DNA from: DALYDP01 sp964348685
GTDB taxonomy: Bacteria; Patescibacteriota; Gracilibacteria; Peribacterales; Peribacteraceae
Reading direction: 5' to 3'
Length of the DNA stretch: 25,770 nt
NCBI GenBank assembly: GCA_964348685.1
Contig: CAYGDM010000008.1
Span: forward strand, 1-25,770
A program made the position numbers and the translations under genes. Numbering within the stretch: the stretch's first letter is position 1; the number at the start of each line of letters is the position of its first letter. Below the pieces are notes generated by a model, which was not told the DNA's origin, did not search any database, and worked only from the letters and a program-made list of their open reading frames with translations. Shown one piece after another: positions 12,556 to 20,510 of the stretch.

Positions 12556-13197
12556 GTGCGATCGCAGCAGACGCTCGACGGCATCGTGCTGCGGACCTAT
12601 AACGTCGGCGAGGCGGATCGCCTGTGCATCGTGTTCACGCGCGAACGCGGCCGCATCGCCGCGCGGGCGCGTGCCGTTCGCAAGCTCGGCAGCCGCATGG
12701 GCGCGCTGCTCCTCCCTGGCAGGCGCGTGACGATCGATCTGCGCGAAGACAATGGCAACGCGACGATTGCCGCCGCTCGCTTGAATGGCGACATCGCGGA
12801 CGTCTCTGAAGCGATGACGCTCGCGGCGGCGCAGCAGGGGATCGAATTGCTCCTCATCCTCACCGAAGACGGCGAGCCGCTTCCCGATGTATTCGATTTG
12901 CTCTTCCAATTCCTGCACGTGTGCGGCGTCGACCCCGCGCGGTCGCGGCTCGCGTTCCAGCTTCGCTTGTTCCATCTGCTCGGCCTCTTGCCGTCGCATC
13001 TGGATGACCGGCGTTTCACGTCCTTGAGCGAACATGAGCGTGCCGCGGTGTCGCTTGCCAGCCGCACGGGAGACTTCGCCGTGCTCTGTGAAAATATCGA
13101 TGCTACGGACGATCTCTTGGACTTCGCCAAAGCGATGCTCATCGAACACGCGCGCGATTTGAAGAGCACGGCGGTGTACTCGGCACTGACGGTCTGA
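12556..13197 (+). CDS. recO: DNA repair protein RecO
   Basis: RecO promotes strand annealing and loads RecA with RecR on gapped DNA. The 213-residue product has the N-terminal OB-fold signature (TLDGIVLRTYNVGEADRL, then FTRERGRIAARARAVRK). A helical domain follows, with LAFQLRLFHLLGLLP. I chose the GTG at 12556, two bases after the ftsX stop, because RecO proteins begin a few residues before this motif; an ATG at 12514 would overlap ftsX by 40 bases. The cysteine zinc cluster found in many RecO C-terminal domains is missing, and the protein is slightly shorter than usual (about 240). It ends flush against the convergent VanW gene. Confidence 0.88.
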   Translation: MRSQQTLDGIVLRTYNVGEADRLCIVFTRERGRIAARARAVRKLGSRMGALLLPGRRVTIDLREDNGNATIAAARLNGDIADVSEAMTLAAAQQGIELLLILTEDGEPLPDVFDLLFQFLHVCGVDPARSRLAFQLRLFHLLGLLPSHLDDRRFTSLSEHERAAVSLASRTGDFAVLCENIDATDDLLDFAKAMLIEHARDLKSTAVYSALTV

Positions 13198-14469
13198 TCA
13201 CGCATCGATCCACGACGGTGCTTCGTCGATCGGCGGTGCTGCTTCTTCCGCGACGCCCACTTCGTAGAAGAGCGGACGCGCCTGGTAGATCGAGATCACG
13301 GGTTCTTCCAGTTTCGTGCCGTCCGCGAGCGTCGTGTAGCGCACCCACGCGGCGGTCATGCCGGGGTGGCGGTCGCCCACTTTGCGCCTTTGGCCCGGCG
13401 CGAGTTCCGTCGTGGTGAGCGTGCGATCCGGCGGAGCGGCCGTGCGGTTCCAGACGAACGGTCCGTAGACGCTGCTCTCTCTCGCGTCCTTCGTGCCGTA
13501 GTAGACGAAGTACGCGTGGTCTCGTTCGTCGTGGTGCGTTTGGATGAGCAGCGCGGAGGGGCCGTCGTTCGTGAATTTCATGTCCGGGTTCGGCGGATAG
13601 ACCGTCGCGTCCGTGCCCTGCGGGCCGTAGTAGCTCACGGCGTAGCTGTGGTTGATGCGTTGCTCGATCGGGAAGCCGTGTTCCCACACGCCGCGGTAGG
13701 CCGTGGAGCTCACCTGGCAGAGGCCGCCGCCGTAGTCGGGTTCGGTGCGGTCGCCTTTGATGACCAGTTCTTTGCGGTAGCCGGTCGTGCCGTCGACCCG
13801 GCCGAGCGTTTCGCCGAATGAGAAGACGGTGCCCTGGGGGATGACGTGGCCGTTGAAGCGCGCGAGGCCGACCGCGATGTTGTGGCGGCGGTTCACGGGC
13901 GAGCCCGCGTAGTTCGATTCGCCGACCGTCACGACTTCTTTGATTCCGAGCTCACGCAGCTCCGCCGAGGCGACCGTGACCGTCGGTTGGGTCTCCTTGA
14001 CCGGCAATTCGATGTCGGTCATGCCGCGTTCAAGTGCTTCCACCGTGAGAGCCGCGAGCGCGTCGAGGTCCACTTCGCGGCCGGGGAGTCCGACGCCGTC
14101 GAACGTCACCGATCCGGATGCGGTTTTGTCGATGACGACGGCGCCTGCGGGGCGGTCAAAATTTTCGCTGACGCGCCTGCGTAACGTCTCTTTGATGGCT
14201 TCGATCGAATAACCCGGGCGCGTCGTGCGGATGAACCCTGGGGGGAGAACGGGCGGTTCGTCACCGTCGGCCAAGAAACGCTGGGGCGGGGTGACGACCT
14301 CCCCGGCGTAGGTCCAGGCCGCAAAGCTGCTGGTCCAGTTGCGGACGTCTGATGCGGGTACCGAAAAGAGGAAGTGTTCGTGGCGGTACAGTAGATCGGC
14401 CGCGTGCGAGACGGGCGGAAAGAGGCCGACGAAGCCGAGGGTGCCGAAGAGAATGACGTTGCGTCGCAC
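13198..14469 (-). CDS. VanW family secreted protein with peptidoglycan-binding-like domain
   Basis: The 423-residue protein starts at a GTG with a signal peptide (MRRNVILFGTLGFVGLFPP, cleavage likely after SHA). A PG_binding_4-like domain lies around residues 85-165. The VanW domain from about 170 to 310 has the conserved RHNIAVGLARFNG, IPQGTVFSFGE, GGGLCQVSSTAYRG and NHSYAV segments. VanW proteins are found near vancomycin-resistance and sporulation loci; their chemistry is unknown, but the domain pair indicates an extracellular role at the cell wall. The GTG is preceded by TAGGCT at six bases, and the first three bases of that box are the stop codon of the upstream RNase H gene. The coding end touches recO with no intergenic base. 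Confidence 0.88.
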   Translation of the reverse strand: MRRNVILFGTLGFVGLFPPVSHAADLLYRHEHFLFSVPASDVRNWTSSFAAWTYAGEVVTPPQRFLADGDEPPVLPPGFIRTTRPGYSIEAIKETLRRRVSENFDRPAGAVVIDKTASGSVTFDGVGLPGREVDLDALAALTVEALERGMTDIELPVKETQPTVTVASAELRELGIKEVVTVGESNYAGSPVNRRHNIAVGLARFNGHVIPQGTVFSFGETLGRVDGTTGYRKELVIKGDRTEPDYGGGLCQVSSTAYRGVWEHGFPIEQRINHSYAVSYYGPQGTDATVYPPNPDMKFTNDGPSALLIQTHHDERDHAYFVYYGTKDARESSVYGPFVWNRTAAPPDRTLTTTELAPGQRRKVGDRHPGMTAAWVRYTTLADGTKLEEPVISIYQARPLFYEVGVAEEAAPPIDEAPSWIDA

Positions 14470-14475
14470 GCGCGG

Positions 14476-14481
14476 AGCCTA
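14476..14481 (-). promoter_or_regulatory. -10-like box overlapping the RNase H stop codon
   Basis: TAGGCT, six bases before the GTG at 14469. Its TAG is also the stop of the upstream gene. It may be a promoter for the VanW gene or chance. Confidence 0.3.
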
Positions 14482-15126
14482 CCACAACTGGCGCTGATTC
14501 TGTGCATTTCTGTATACGTCTCCCGGGAGGCCTTTCGAAGCGGCGGGAGGCGCTGACCGCGGAACGACCGGCGACGGGTTCGGCAGTTCGTCGAGCGCCC
14601 TGTTCACCAATGCGTCGGCGCGGTAGTTGTCCGCGCGGGGAATGTGGACGAACTCGACGTCCGCCAATTCCTTTTCGAGCTCCTGTACTTCGTCGACGAG
14701 CGGCTGCAGCGTCGGCATCTTCACTTTGTATTCCCCGCGCACCTGCTTCACGACGAGTTCGCTGTCGAGGTGGCAGATGAGGCGGTTGGGTTGGTACTCG
14801 CGCGCCAGTTCCAAGCCCTTGATGAGCGCGCGGTACTCGGCGACGTTGTTCGTTTCTGTGCCGATGCGCTCGTAGTGTTCCTTCAGCACCGTGCCGCTCA
14901 CGGGGTCCTCCAAAATGCATCCGATCGCCGCGTGGCCAGGGTTTCCGCGGGAGCCGCCGTCGGTGAAGAGGTGCAGCGTGCCGCCGATCTGGTTCGGTAA
15001 ACCTTCCGCCGCGGGGCGCGATTGGAGTGCCTCCTCCACGAGGTCCGCGACGAACTTCTCGCGGTCCTTCGCGCGGGGGAAGAGTTCCTGGAGGCGCCTT
15101 TCAAGAGCGGATGGAAGACGGAGCAT
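14479..15126 (-). CDS. Ribonuclease HI family protein
   Basis: It cleaves RNA in RNA-DNA hybrids. The 215-residue protein carries the full catalytic set: D56 in LFTDGGSRGNPG, E97 in NNVAEY, D121 in CHLDSEL and D171 in NYRADALVN. The RNase H fold occupies about residues 48-185. The first 45 residues (AKDREKFVADLVEEALQ) form a helical extension like a ribbon-helix-helix or small dimerisation module, and the C-terminal 30 are proline-rich and disordered. The arrangement is close to the RnhA-like proteins of Gram-positive and archaeal type. A TATGAT box lies eight bases before the ATG, at the edge of the repeat at 15146-15224. Confidence 0.88.
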   Translation of the reverse strand: MLRLPSALERRLQELFPRAKDREKFVADLVEEALQSRPAAEGLPNQIGGTLHLFTDGGSRGNPGHAAIGCILEDPVSGTVLKEHYERIGTETNNVAEYRALIKGLELAREYQPNRLICHLDSELVVKQVRGEYKVKMPTLQPLVDEVQELEKELADVEFVHIPRADNYRADALVNRALDELPNPSPVVPRSAPPAASKGLPGDVYRNAQNQRQLW

Positions 15127-15145
15127 TGCTTCGAATCATACACGG

Positions 15146-15224
15146 CCCTCTCCCGGCGCGCGACGCGCCACCCTCTCCCGACGGGAGAGGGTCTGTCCTT
15201 GCCGAGCAAGGACAGGGGAGAGGG
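15146..15224. repeat. Four-way palindromic repeat (cloverleaf-like)
   Basis: Outer arms CCCTCTCCC (15146-15154) and GGGAGAGGG (15216-15224) enclose three hairpins. These are GGCGCG/CGCGCC (15155-15169, loop CGA), CCCTCTCCCG/CGGGAGAGGG (15171-15191) and CTGTCCTTGC/GCAAGGACAG (15193-15215, loop CGA). All stems are perfect. The second hairpin uses the same arm sequence as the outer stem, so alternative pairings exist. This resembles REP/BIME-type or small non-autonomous mobile repeats. It lies between two co-directional genes. Confidence 0.7.
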
Positions 15225-15233
15225 GTGAGAGGG

Positions 15234-16463
15234 TCACTGCAATAATTCCTTCATCGCCGCCTCCAACTGCGGATCCCTTTCTGCTTCCATGTCCTCCGGG
15301 GTGCGCTCCACGACGATGTCTGGCGTCACGCCGTGCTTGCCGAGGTCGGTGCCGTCCGGAGTCAGCCACGTGGCCGTCGTCACGCGCAGCGCGGATCCCC
15401 CCGGCAGGTCGATCACTTCCTGCACCGTGCCTTTGCCGAAGCTCTGCGTGCCGATGATGGTCGCGCGTTCGTGGTCCTGCAGCGCACCGGCGAAGATCTC
15501 GGAGGCCGAGGCGCTACCGCCGTTGATCAGGATGACGATCGGCATGTCCGGCAGAATCGTGTTCCCCGTCACGTCGTGGTCCTGGCGCTGCGTGCGGCCC
15601 GCGACCGTGACCACGCGGCCTTCCTTCACGAACATCGATGTCAGGTCGATCGCGCCGTCGAGGTAGCCGCCGCCGTTGTAGCGCAGGTCGATCACGAGGC
15701 CTTTGATCTTCGCCGTGTCGATGCCCGCGAGGTGGCCGCGCACTTCCGCGACGGTCTCGCTGCCGAATTGGCTCACGGTCAGCAGGCCCACTATGCCGCC
15801 GGTGCCCGTCTTTTCTTCGTACGTGGCGCTCGGGATGTGGATCGTGTCGCGGATGATCGTGAACGTCTTCGTTTCATCGCCACGCATGACTTCCAGCGTC
15901 ACGGGCGTGCCCTTCTCGCCGCGGATGAGCGAGATCGCGTCCGTTAGCGGCATACCCGACACCTCGGTGTCGCCCACGACGGTGATGATGTCTTCGGGGA
16001 GCAGGCCCGTGCGCTCGGCCGGGGAGCCTTCAATGAGCCGCACCACGCGGATGATGCCGCCGTCGGCCGACAGTTCCGCGCCGATGCCCTCCAGGTTGCC
16101 GCCGAGGCCGTCGATGAAGTCGGTGCTCTCGTCGGCCGTCATGAAGAGCGTGTAGGGATCGCCGACGCCCGCGACCATTCCCGCTACCGCGCCTTCGACC
16201 ATGTCCTGCGTGTTCAGTTCTTCCGGCCGGAGGTAGTTGGCGAGGATCAGCCGCCACGTCGTCCAGAGGAGTTCGATGTTCACGTCGTCCTTCGGGTTCA
16301 CGATGGTTGCCCCGCTCTGCGAGACGCCGATGAGCATCTGCTCCAGGCGCTGCTGGGCGGCCGAATACTTCACTGTCGTTTGCCGAACGCCCAATTGCCA
16401 CCCTAAAAGCAGGGTGAACACCGGGACGAGGAAGCCGACGAAAATGCGAGTGGAACGATTCAT
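15234..16463 (-). CDS. C-terminal processing protease, S41 family
   Basis: A periplasmic or extracellular serine protease of the CtpA/Prc type that cleaves substrates near the C terminus. The 409-residue protein has an N-terminal membrane anchor (IFVGFLVPVFTLLLGWQLG). A helical region follows, then a PDZ domain around residues 125-205 (NLEGIGAEL ... ERTGLLPEDII). The protease domain has GGSASASEIFAGAL (catalytic serine about S319) and SFGKGTVQ (K344); the 25-residue Ser-Lys spacing is typical. The start codon is only 19 bases from that of the divergent gene, and TTCTAC stands six bases before it. It may process wall enzymes encoded nearby. Confidence 0.92.
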   Translation of the reverse strand: MNRSTRIFVGFLVPVFTLLLGWQLGVRQTTVKYSAAQQRLEQMLIGVSQSGATIVNPKDDVNIELLWTTWRLILANYLRPEELNTQDMVEGAVAGMVAGVGDPYTLFMTADESTDFIDGLGGNLEGIGAELSADGGIIRVVRLIEGSPAERTGLLPEDIITVVGDTEVSGMPLTDAISLIRGEKGTPVTLEVMRGDETKTFTIIRDTIHIPSATYEEKTGTGGIVGLLTVSQFGSETVAEVRGHLAGIDTAKIKGLVIDLRYNGGGYLDGAIDLTSMFVKEGRVVTVAGRTQRQDHDVTGNTILPDMPIVILINGGSASASEIFAGALQDHERATIIGTQSFGKGTVQEVIDLPGGSALRVTTATWLTPDGTDLGKHGVTPDIVVERTPEDMEAERDPQLEAAMKELLQ

Positions 16464-16470
16464 ATGCTTG

Positions 16471-16476
16471 TAGAAT
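16471..16476 (+). promoter_or_regulatory. Overlapping divergent -10 boxes
   Basis: TAGAAT on the plus strand lies six bases before ATG 16483. On the opposite strand TTCTAC (16475-16470) lies six bases before ATG 16463. The two boxes share five base pairs. Confidence 0.5.
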
Positions 16477-16482
16477 CAGGGT

Positions 16483-17034
16483 ATGGCACACGCCATCACT
16501 CGCGCAATGCGCGTACAAGATATTCTCACGCTTTTGCCACACGCACAGCCGCTGCTCGCCGAATACGGGCTGCACTGCGTGGGCTGCGCGGGCAGTGAGT
16601 TCGAAACGCTGGAAGAGGGCTATGCGACCCATGGCTTCAAAGAAGATCGGCTCGATGACCTCGTGACCGACCTCAACGCGCTCTTTACGCGGCAGCCGGA
16701 ACGCCCGAAGACGATCGACGTGACCGAAGCGGCGGCGATTGCATTGGCGAAGATCCTCGAAACCGAAAATCAAGCGGACCACTACCTCGTCGTCGGTCTC
16801 GATGATGCCGGCGGTTTCTGCCTCGATGTCTTCCCCGACGTCGCCGACGACCATCTGCTCTTCGGGCACGGCGCGGTGCCGTCGTTGAAACTGGCCGCTT
16901 CTCCATTAACGTTGAAGCGTGTAGGAGGTGCGATAATCGATCATCGCGACGGACGGTTCAAGCTCGACCTACCGGAGGATACAGTGAAAAAGACCTGTGC
17001 GTGCGCCAACGGGGGAGGCTGCGGCTGTCACTGA
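16483..17034 (+). CDS. DUF1858 / HesB-IscA-like fusion protein
   Basis: The 183-residue protein joins two modules. Residues 8-65 match DUF1858 (the ScdA N-terminal-like fold): VQDILTLLPHAQPLLAEYGLHCVGCAGSEFETL, with a CxxC (C32, C35). Residues 78-183 resemble an A-type iron-sulfur carrier (HesB/IscA): IDVTEAAAIALAKILE, a central GFCLDV cysteine, and a cysteine-rich end (CACANGGGCGCH). IscA proteins normally end in a CGCG-type pair, so the tail here carries two extra cysteines. It probably binds an iron-sulfur cluster or iron. No other cluster-assembly gene is nearby. TAGAAT lies six bases before the ATG. The 3' end overlaps the convergent large gene by 7 bases. Confidence 0.75.
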   Translation: MAHAITRAMRVQDILTLLPHAQPLLAEYGLHCVGCAGSEFETLEEGYATHGFKEDRLDDLVTDLNALFTRQPERPKTIDVTEAAAIALAKILETENQADHYLVVGLDDAGGFCLDVFPDVADDHLLFGHGAVPSLKLAASPLTLKRVGGAIIDHRDGRFKLDLPEDTVKKTCACANGGGCGCH

Positions 17035-20000
17035 GCGGCGGATTCCTCCGGGTGCTGCTTCCCGTTGCCGTTCTTCCTGCGCATGCGCTTCGTTTCGCGG
17101 CGGTGTTCCGCGAGGCCGGCAGGCTCGTCGCTCTTCTTTGCGAGATGCGCGTCCGAAAGTTCGGAGAGGAGCAGGTCGAGCGCGCGTTGCCGGAAATCGT
17201 ACTGCTTGATCGGTTGGAGCACGGTTTCTTTCCAGCGTGCGGCGTTTTCGGGTGTCGCCGGTGGCGTTCCATGCTCCGTGTTCGCAGCGATCGAGTCGAT
17301 GTTCTCCAGCACGCGTTCGCGGGAGACGGGCATATCACTCGCGTCCAAGCCCAATTCGGTCGCGAGACGGTCAAGGTATGAAGCTCCTCCTGCGACGCCA
17401 CCGAAGCTCCAGCGAGCGGGGCCCGATTCGATGTTGGCGAAGTCGCCGACCGTCAGGTCCTCGATCGATGCTTTCCCGGCGATGCGGGCGGCCATCTCGA
17501 AGTCGCGGCGCAGGAGGCTCACCGCTTCGGGATTCGGGAAACGCGTGCCGTGCAACGGCGTCTTGAAGCTGGATGCGACCGGGTAGATCGTGATCGGATC
17601 CTTGATCTGTTCGCCGATCTCGGTTTCGAGGGCTCCGCGGAATTGGGGGATCGAATCGAACTTCACGCGTGTCGCACCGTACTTCGCGAGGAACTCGTCG
17701 ATGCTGATCGTCGTGAATTCCGCGGGGTCGATCAGGTTGCGGATCACGTACGTGCCCTTCGAGCGGTCGTCGCTGATGAGCACCTGCAGCTTCGCCTCCG
17801 GAAGGCTCACGAGCACGTAGTGGCCCGGTTCGGCTTCGGCATACGTGGGTTTCGCGGGCGCCATGTGGCGGTCGTCGATCGTGAACTGCGCTTTCCAGCG
17901 GTTTTTGAGGAGCGTGTTGCGCAAAGCCTTCAGGCGCGGCAACGGTTCGTCGCTTTTCTTGGTCGGGTCCGATTCGGGCAGGGTGGATTCCGGTTCATCG
18001 TCCGGCACGGTCCGGTCGTTTTCTCCGTGCGCGTCGGGGAAGAATTTGTCCGCGACGACCAATTGTTCGAAGAGTTCCGCTTCCAGTTGTTCGATCGACG
18101 GCAGCGTGCCGCTGACCCACGCGTCGGTCTCGAGCGATGCTTCGTCCTGCAGGTCCAGGTTCACGACGAGGTCGAGGGTTTCTTCGGTGTCGGCGGAGAG
18201 GTAACTATGCATCGATTCCGGTAGGTGTTCCTTGCGGCAGACGAAGAGGCGTCGGCTTCCCATCTGCGCCACCGTCGCGGTCTCATCGCTGAGAGAAAGT
18301 ATCTCTCTCGCTTCATCGATCGACGGGTCGTCGCCGCGGACGATTGCGCGCGGGCGCGTTTCCAAATCAAGGCGTACGGCGTTGTCGAGATCCGATGCGA
18401 TCGCGTTGTAATAATTTTGGAATCCTTGTGGATCACTTGGTTTATCCCTGAGGGCCCAGAGGATTCTTTCCATTGATTCGGATTCTGAGAGTGACCGTCG
18501 ACGCGTGATCGTTCTCATCATCGCGTGGATGTTCGACAGAAGAGTCTGGGGATCGTTTTTCAACAGCGATGCGTCATCCGATGCATCGAATGCGAACTGC
18601 GGATAGAGGCATCGGCGTACTATTTCCCCCATCGTCACCGTGTTTGATTGTTTAAACGTCGGCGGAATGTCATCGACGGTCCATACTTTATTAAGAGCAG
18701 CGGAATTCCAGAAGGAGTCGGTCGAAAGCAGCTTCAGCACGCGCATCTGTGGGGTCCAACTTTCCGAAGAGAGACCGATCTCATGGATGCGTTTCCGTCC
18801 GTCGGCGATGACAGTGCGCGATATCACGCCCCCGACGATGTTTGCCTGCCCATACGTCTTTCCGACGAACAAGCTCAGCATCGCATCTTGCTCTGTTCGT
18901 TGGCCGATGTAGCGTTCATGCGCTCCTCCCGGCGCGTTGATCATTTCGATGTTTGGCTCCGACGAACCGAACGGCGCATTCTTCCATGGCATGGATCGGA
19001 GGCGTTTCAATGCCAATGCTGCCACCCCGCGATGCGACTCCTCTCCCGCACCGTTGTGTTCGAGTAGCATTTCCAAGCGCGCGCCCTCCCGTGCGATTTC
19101 CTCGCGGACTTCACGGACGCGTAGCTCCTCCTTCGTCGGCAGCTTGCCGCTGATCCAGTGTCGCTCATCGCGCTGCGCGTTCGCGGATTCATCTGTTTCT
19201 TGGTCGAGGGCGACGGCGAGATCGAGCGTGTCCTCGTAATCGGGATGCTCGTACTGCAGCAACGGAGAGTCTTCCGGCACGGCGTCGCGGCGTGCGAGGA
19301 ACAGGGGGCCTTTTTCATTCGAAAACGCGAATGAAAAATCCTTCGGATCCGCATGCATCTCGGTGAGGACCGTTTCGACCTCGCTCCACTCAGGGTCGAC
19401 TTGGTTGAGGGGGAACAACGGATACCACTGTTGCTGCATGTCCACGATAAAATTCTCTTTGGCCGGCAGTATTTCGACCATCGCGTGCAGCGCCACGTAC
19501 GATCGAACGGACAGGTCGACGGGGGAGGCGGCTGGCCTTCGCGTGACACTCCTTGTGATCGCCTTCGTGAGTGCCAGGAATCGCGGAGGATTCGAAGTGA
19601 TGAGATTCAGGTCATCGACGGATTGGATGTTGAACTGTTTCTGGGCCTCGATCGCCGCACGCCGTACTCCGCCCTTTGACAGCAGATCTGCGGCTTGGAG
19701 GGTGATACCCATGCGGAGGTGGTCTTCCGTAATTTCAAATTCGCCCACGTCCTTCGTACGCCCTAGGGTCATAGTGAGAATGCCGTTCCTTTTCGACGTT
19801 ACGACTGCCGCTTCAGCCATCCTGATCGCGGCAAACTCGGGAGTCATGGGCATGTCGTCGATGGCGACGGCGTGGATCGTGTGTCCATCGGACGCGCGCA
19901 CGTACTTTTCTTCGTTTATTCCAAATCTACTATCGTCGGACGGCATGGTCGGTATCACCGCAACTTTCCGTCTATCGGTGGAATGAGCGATGTCGTTGAC

Positions 20001-20390
20001 CCATTCCAAGGACACATCCCTGGTTCCCAAGGCAAGCAACGCGAATTCACCGGCCGTTTTCGATACATGGCCGTGATGCGGGAAGCTCCTTTCGGGCGTA
20101 GGCGCGGGTTGTTCGCGAACAATGTCGAGCAGCCTGTTGAACGGCTTTTCCCACATTTGTCGGATGGCTTTCAGTCGCTGGCGCTCTTCTTGCTCCGGAG
20201 TCTTCTGTTCCGGCTGCGTTGATTGCTGTTCCTTCTTCGCAAGCAATTCTACGATAAACCGGCGCGCGTCTTCCTGTGCTTTGCGCGCACGACGGTCCTG
20301 AAGATTCTCAATCTGTTCGAGCTTTGCACGAAGGGCATTTTCGCCCATTCCTTCCAATCGGTTCCGGTCTCCTTTGGGGAGGTTGCTCAT
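17028..20390 (-). CDS. Large hypothetical protein with internal duplication
   Basis: The 1120-residue product (ATG 20390, MSNLPKGDRNRL) has no signal peptide or membrane segment. The first 100 residues are a charged, probably coiled-coil region (LRAKLEQIENLQDRRARKAQ). Two regions resemble each other: about 350-545 and 695-905. Each contains an LF(L/V)xR(R/K) start, a DTLDL/ETLDL strand, an xWxSGxLP turn and then an LKxLR block. The C terminus is basic and polar (RMRRKNGNGKQHPEE). I recognise no family. A good promoter and a possible operator stand upstream, with TAGAAT seven bases from the ATG. The large size in a genome of mostly short genes suggests an important lineage-specific protein. 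Confidence 0.8.
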   Translation of the reverse strand: MSNLPKGDRNRLEGMGENALRAKLEQIENLQDRRARKAQEDARRFIVELLAKKEQQSTQPEQKTPEQEERQRLKAIRQMWEKPFNRLLDIVREQPAPTPERSFPHHGHVSKTAGEFALLALGTRDVSLEWVNDIAHSTDRRKVAVIPTMPSDDSRFGINEEKYVRASDGHTIHAVAIDDMPMTPEFAAIRMAEAAVVTSKRNGILTMTLGRTKDVGEFEITEDHLRMGITLQAADLLSKGGVRRAAIEAQKQFNIQSVDDLNLITSNPPRFLALTKAITRSVTRRPAASPVDLSVRSYVALHAMVEILPAKENFIVDMQQQWYPLFPLNQVDPEWSEVETVLTEMHADPKDFSFAFSNEKGPLFLARRDAVPEDSPLLQYEHPDYEDTLDLAVALDQETDESANAQRDERHWISGKLPTKEELRVREVREEIAREGARLEMLLEHNGAGEESHRGVAALALKRLRSMPWKNAPFGSSEPNIEMINAPGGAHERYIGQRTEQDAMLSLFVGKTYGQANIVGGVISRTVIADGRKRIHEIGLSSESWTPQMRVLKLLSTDSFWNSAALNKVWTVDDIPPTFKQSNTVTMGEIVRRCLYPQFAFDASDDASLLKNDPQTLLSNIHAMMRTITRRRSLSESESMERILWALRDKPSDPQGFQNYYNAIASDLDNAVRLDLETRPRAIVRGDDPSIDEAREILSLSDETATVAQMGSRRLFVCRKEHLPESMHSYLSADTEETLDLVVNLDLQDEASLETDAWVSGTLPSIEQLEAELFEQLVVADKFFPDAHGENDRTVPDDEPESTLPESDPTKKSDEPLPRLKALRNTLLKNRWKAQFTIDDRHMAPAKPTYAEAEPGHYVLVSLPEAKLQVLISDDRSKGTYVIRNLIDPAEFTTISIDEFLAKYGATRVKFDSIPQFRGALETEIGEQIKDPITIYPVASSFKTPLHGTRFPNPEAVSLLRRDFEMAARIAGKASIEDLTVGDFANIESGPARWSFGGVAGGASYLDRLATELGLDASDMPVSRERVLENIDSIAANTEHGTPPATPENAARWKETVLQPIKQYDFRQRALDLLLSELSDAHLAKKSDEPAGLAEHRRETKRMRRKNGNGKQHPEESAAQ

Positions 20391-20397
20391 ATCTCTG

Positions 20398-20426
20398 ATT
20401 CTAGGCTCAATTTGACATATCGTCAA
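20398..20426 (-). promoter_or_regulatory. Promoter and possible operator of the large gene
   Basis: On the reverse strand TTGACG (20426-20421), a 17-bp spacer and TAGAAT (20403-20398), seven bases before the ATG. The -35 box is half of an inverted repeat, TTGAC-N5-GTCAA (20412-20426), which could bind a repressor. Confidence 0.7.
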
Positions 20427-20450
20427 TATGTATTTTTATATTAAATAACT

Positions 20451-20467
20451 GTGAATCGTCGATTCAC
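20451..20467 (-). terminator. Stem-loop downstream of ndk
   Basis: GTGAATC and GATTCAC form a 7-bp stem with a 3-nt loop, followed on the reverse strand by an A/T-rich stretch (AGTTATTTAATAT). A second hairpin, CGTTTC/GAAACG (20492-20507), lies nearer the ndk stop. Together they probably end the ndk transcript. Confidence 0.4.
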
Positions 20468-20510
20468 GACGAAATAGAAGCTTCCGTGATGCGTTTCGGA
20501 TGAAACGGCC

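Noticed and set aside
12037..13149. Reverse-strand frame of 370 codons over ftsX and recO.
   Set aside because: Antisense to two recognised genes and with low-complexity composition.
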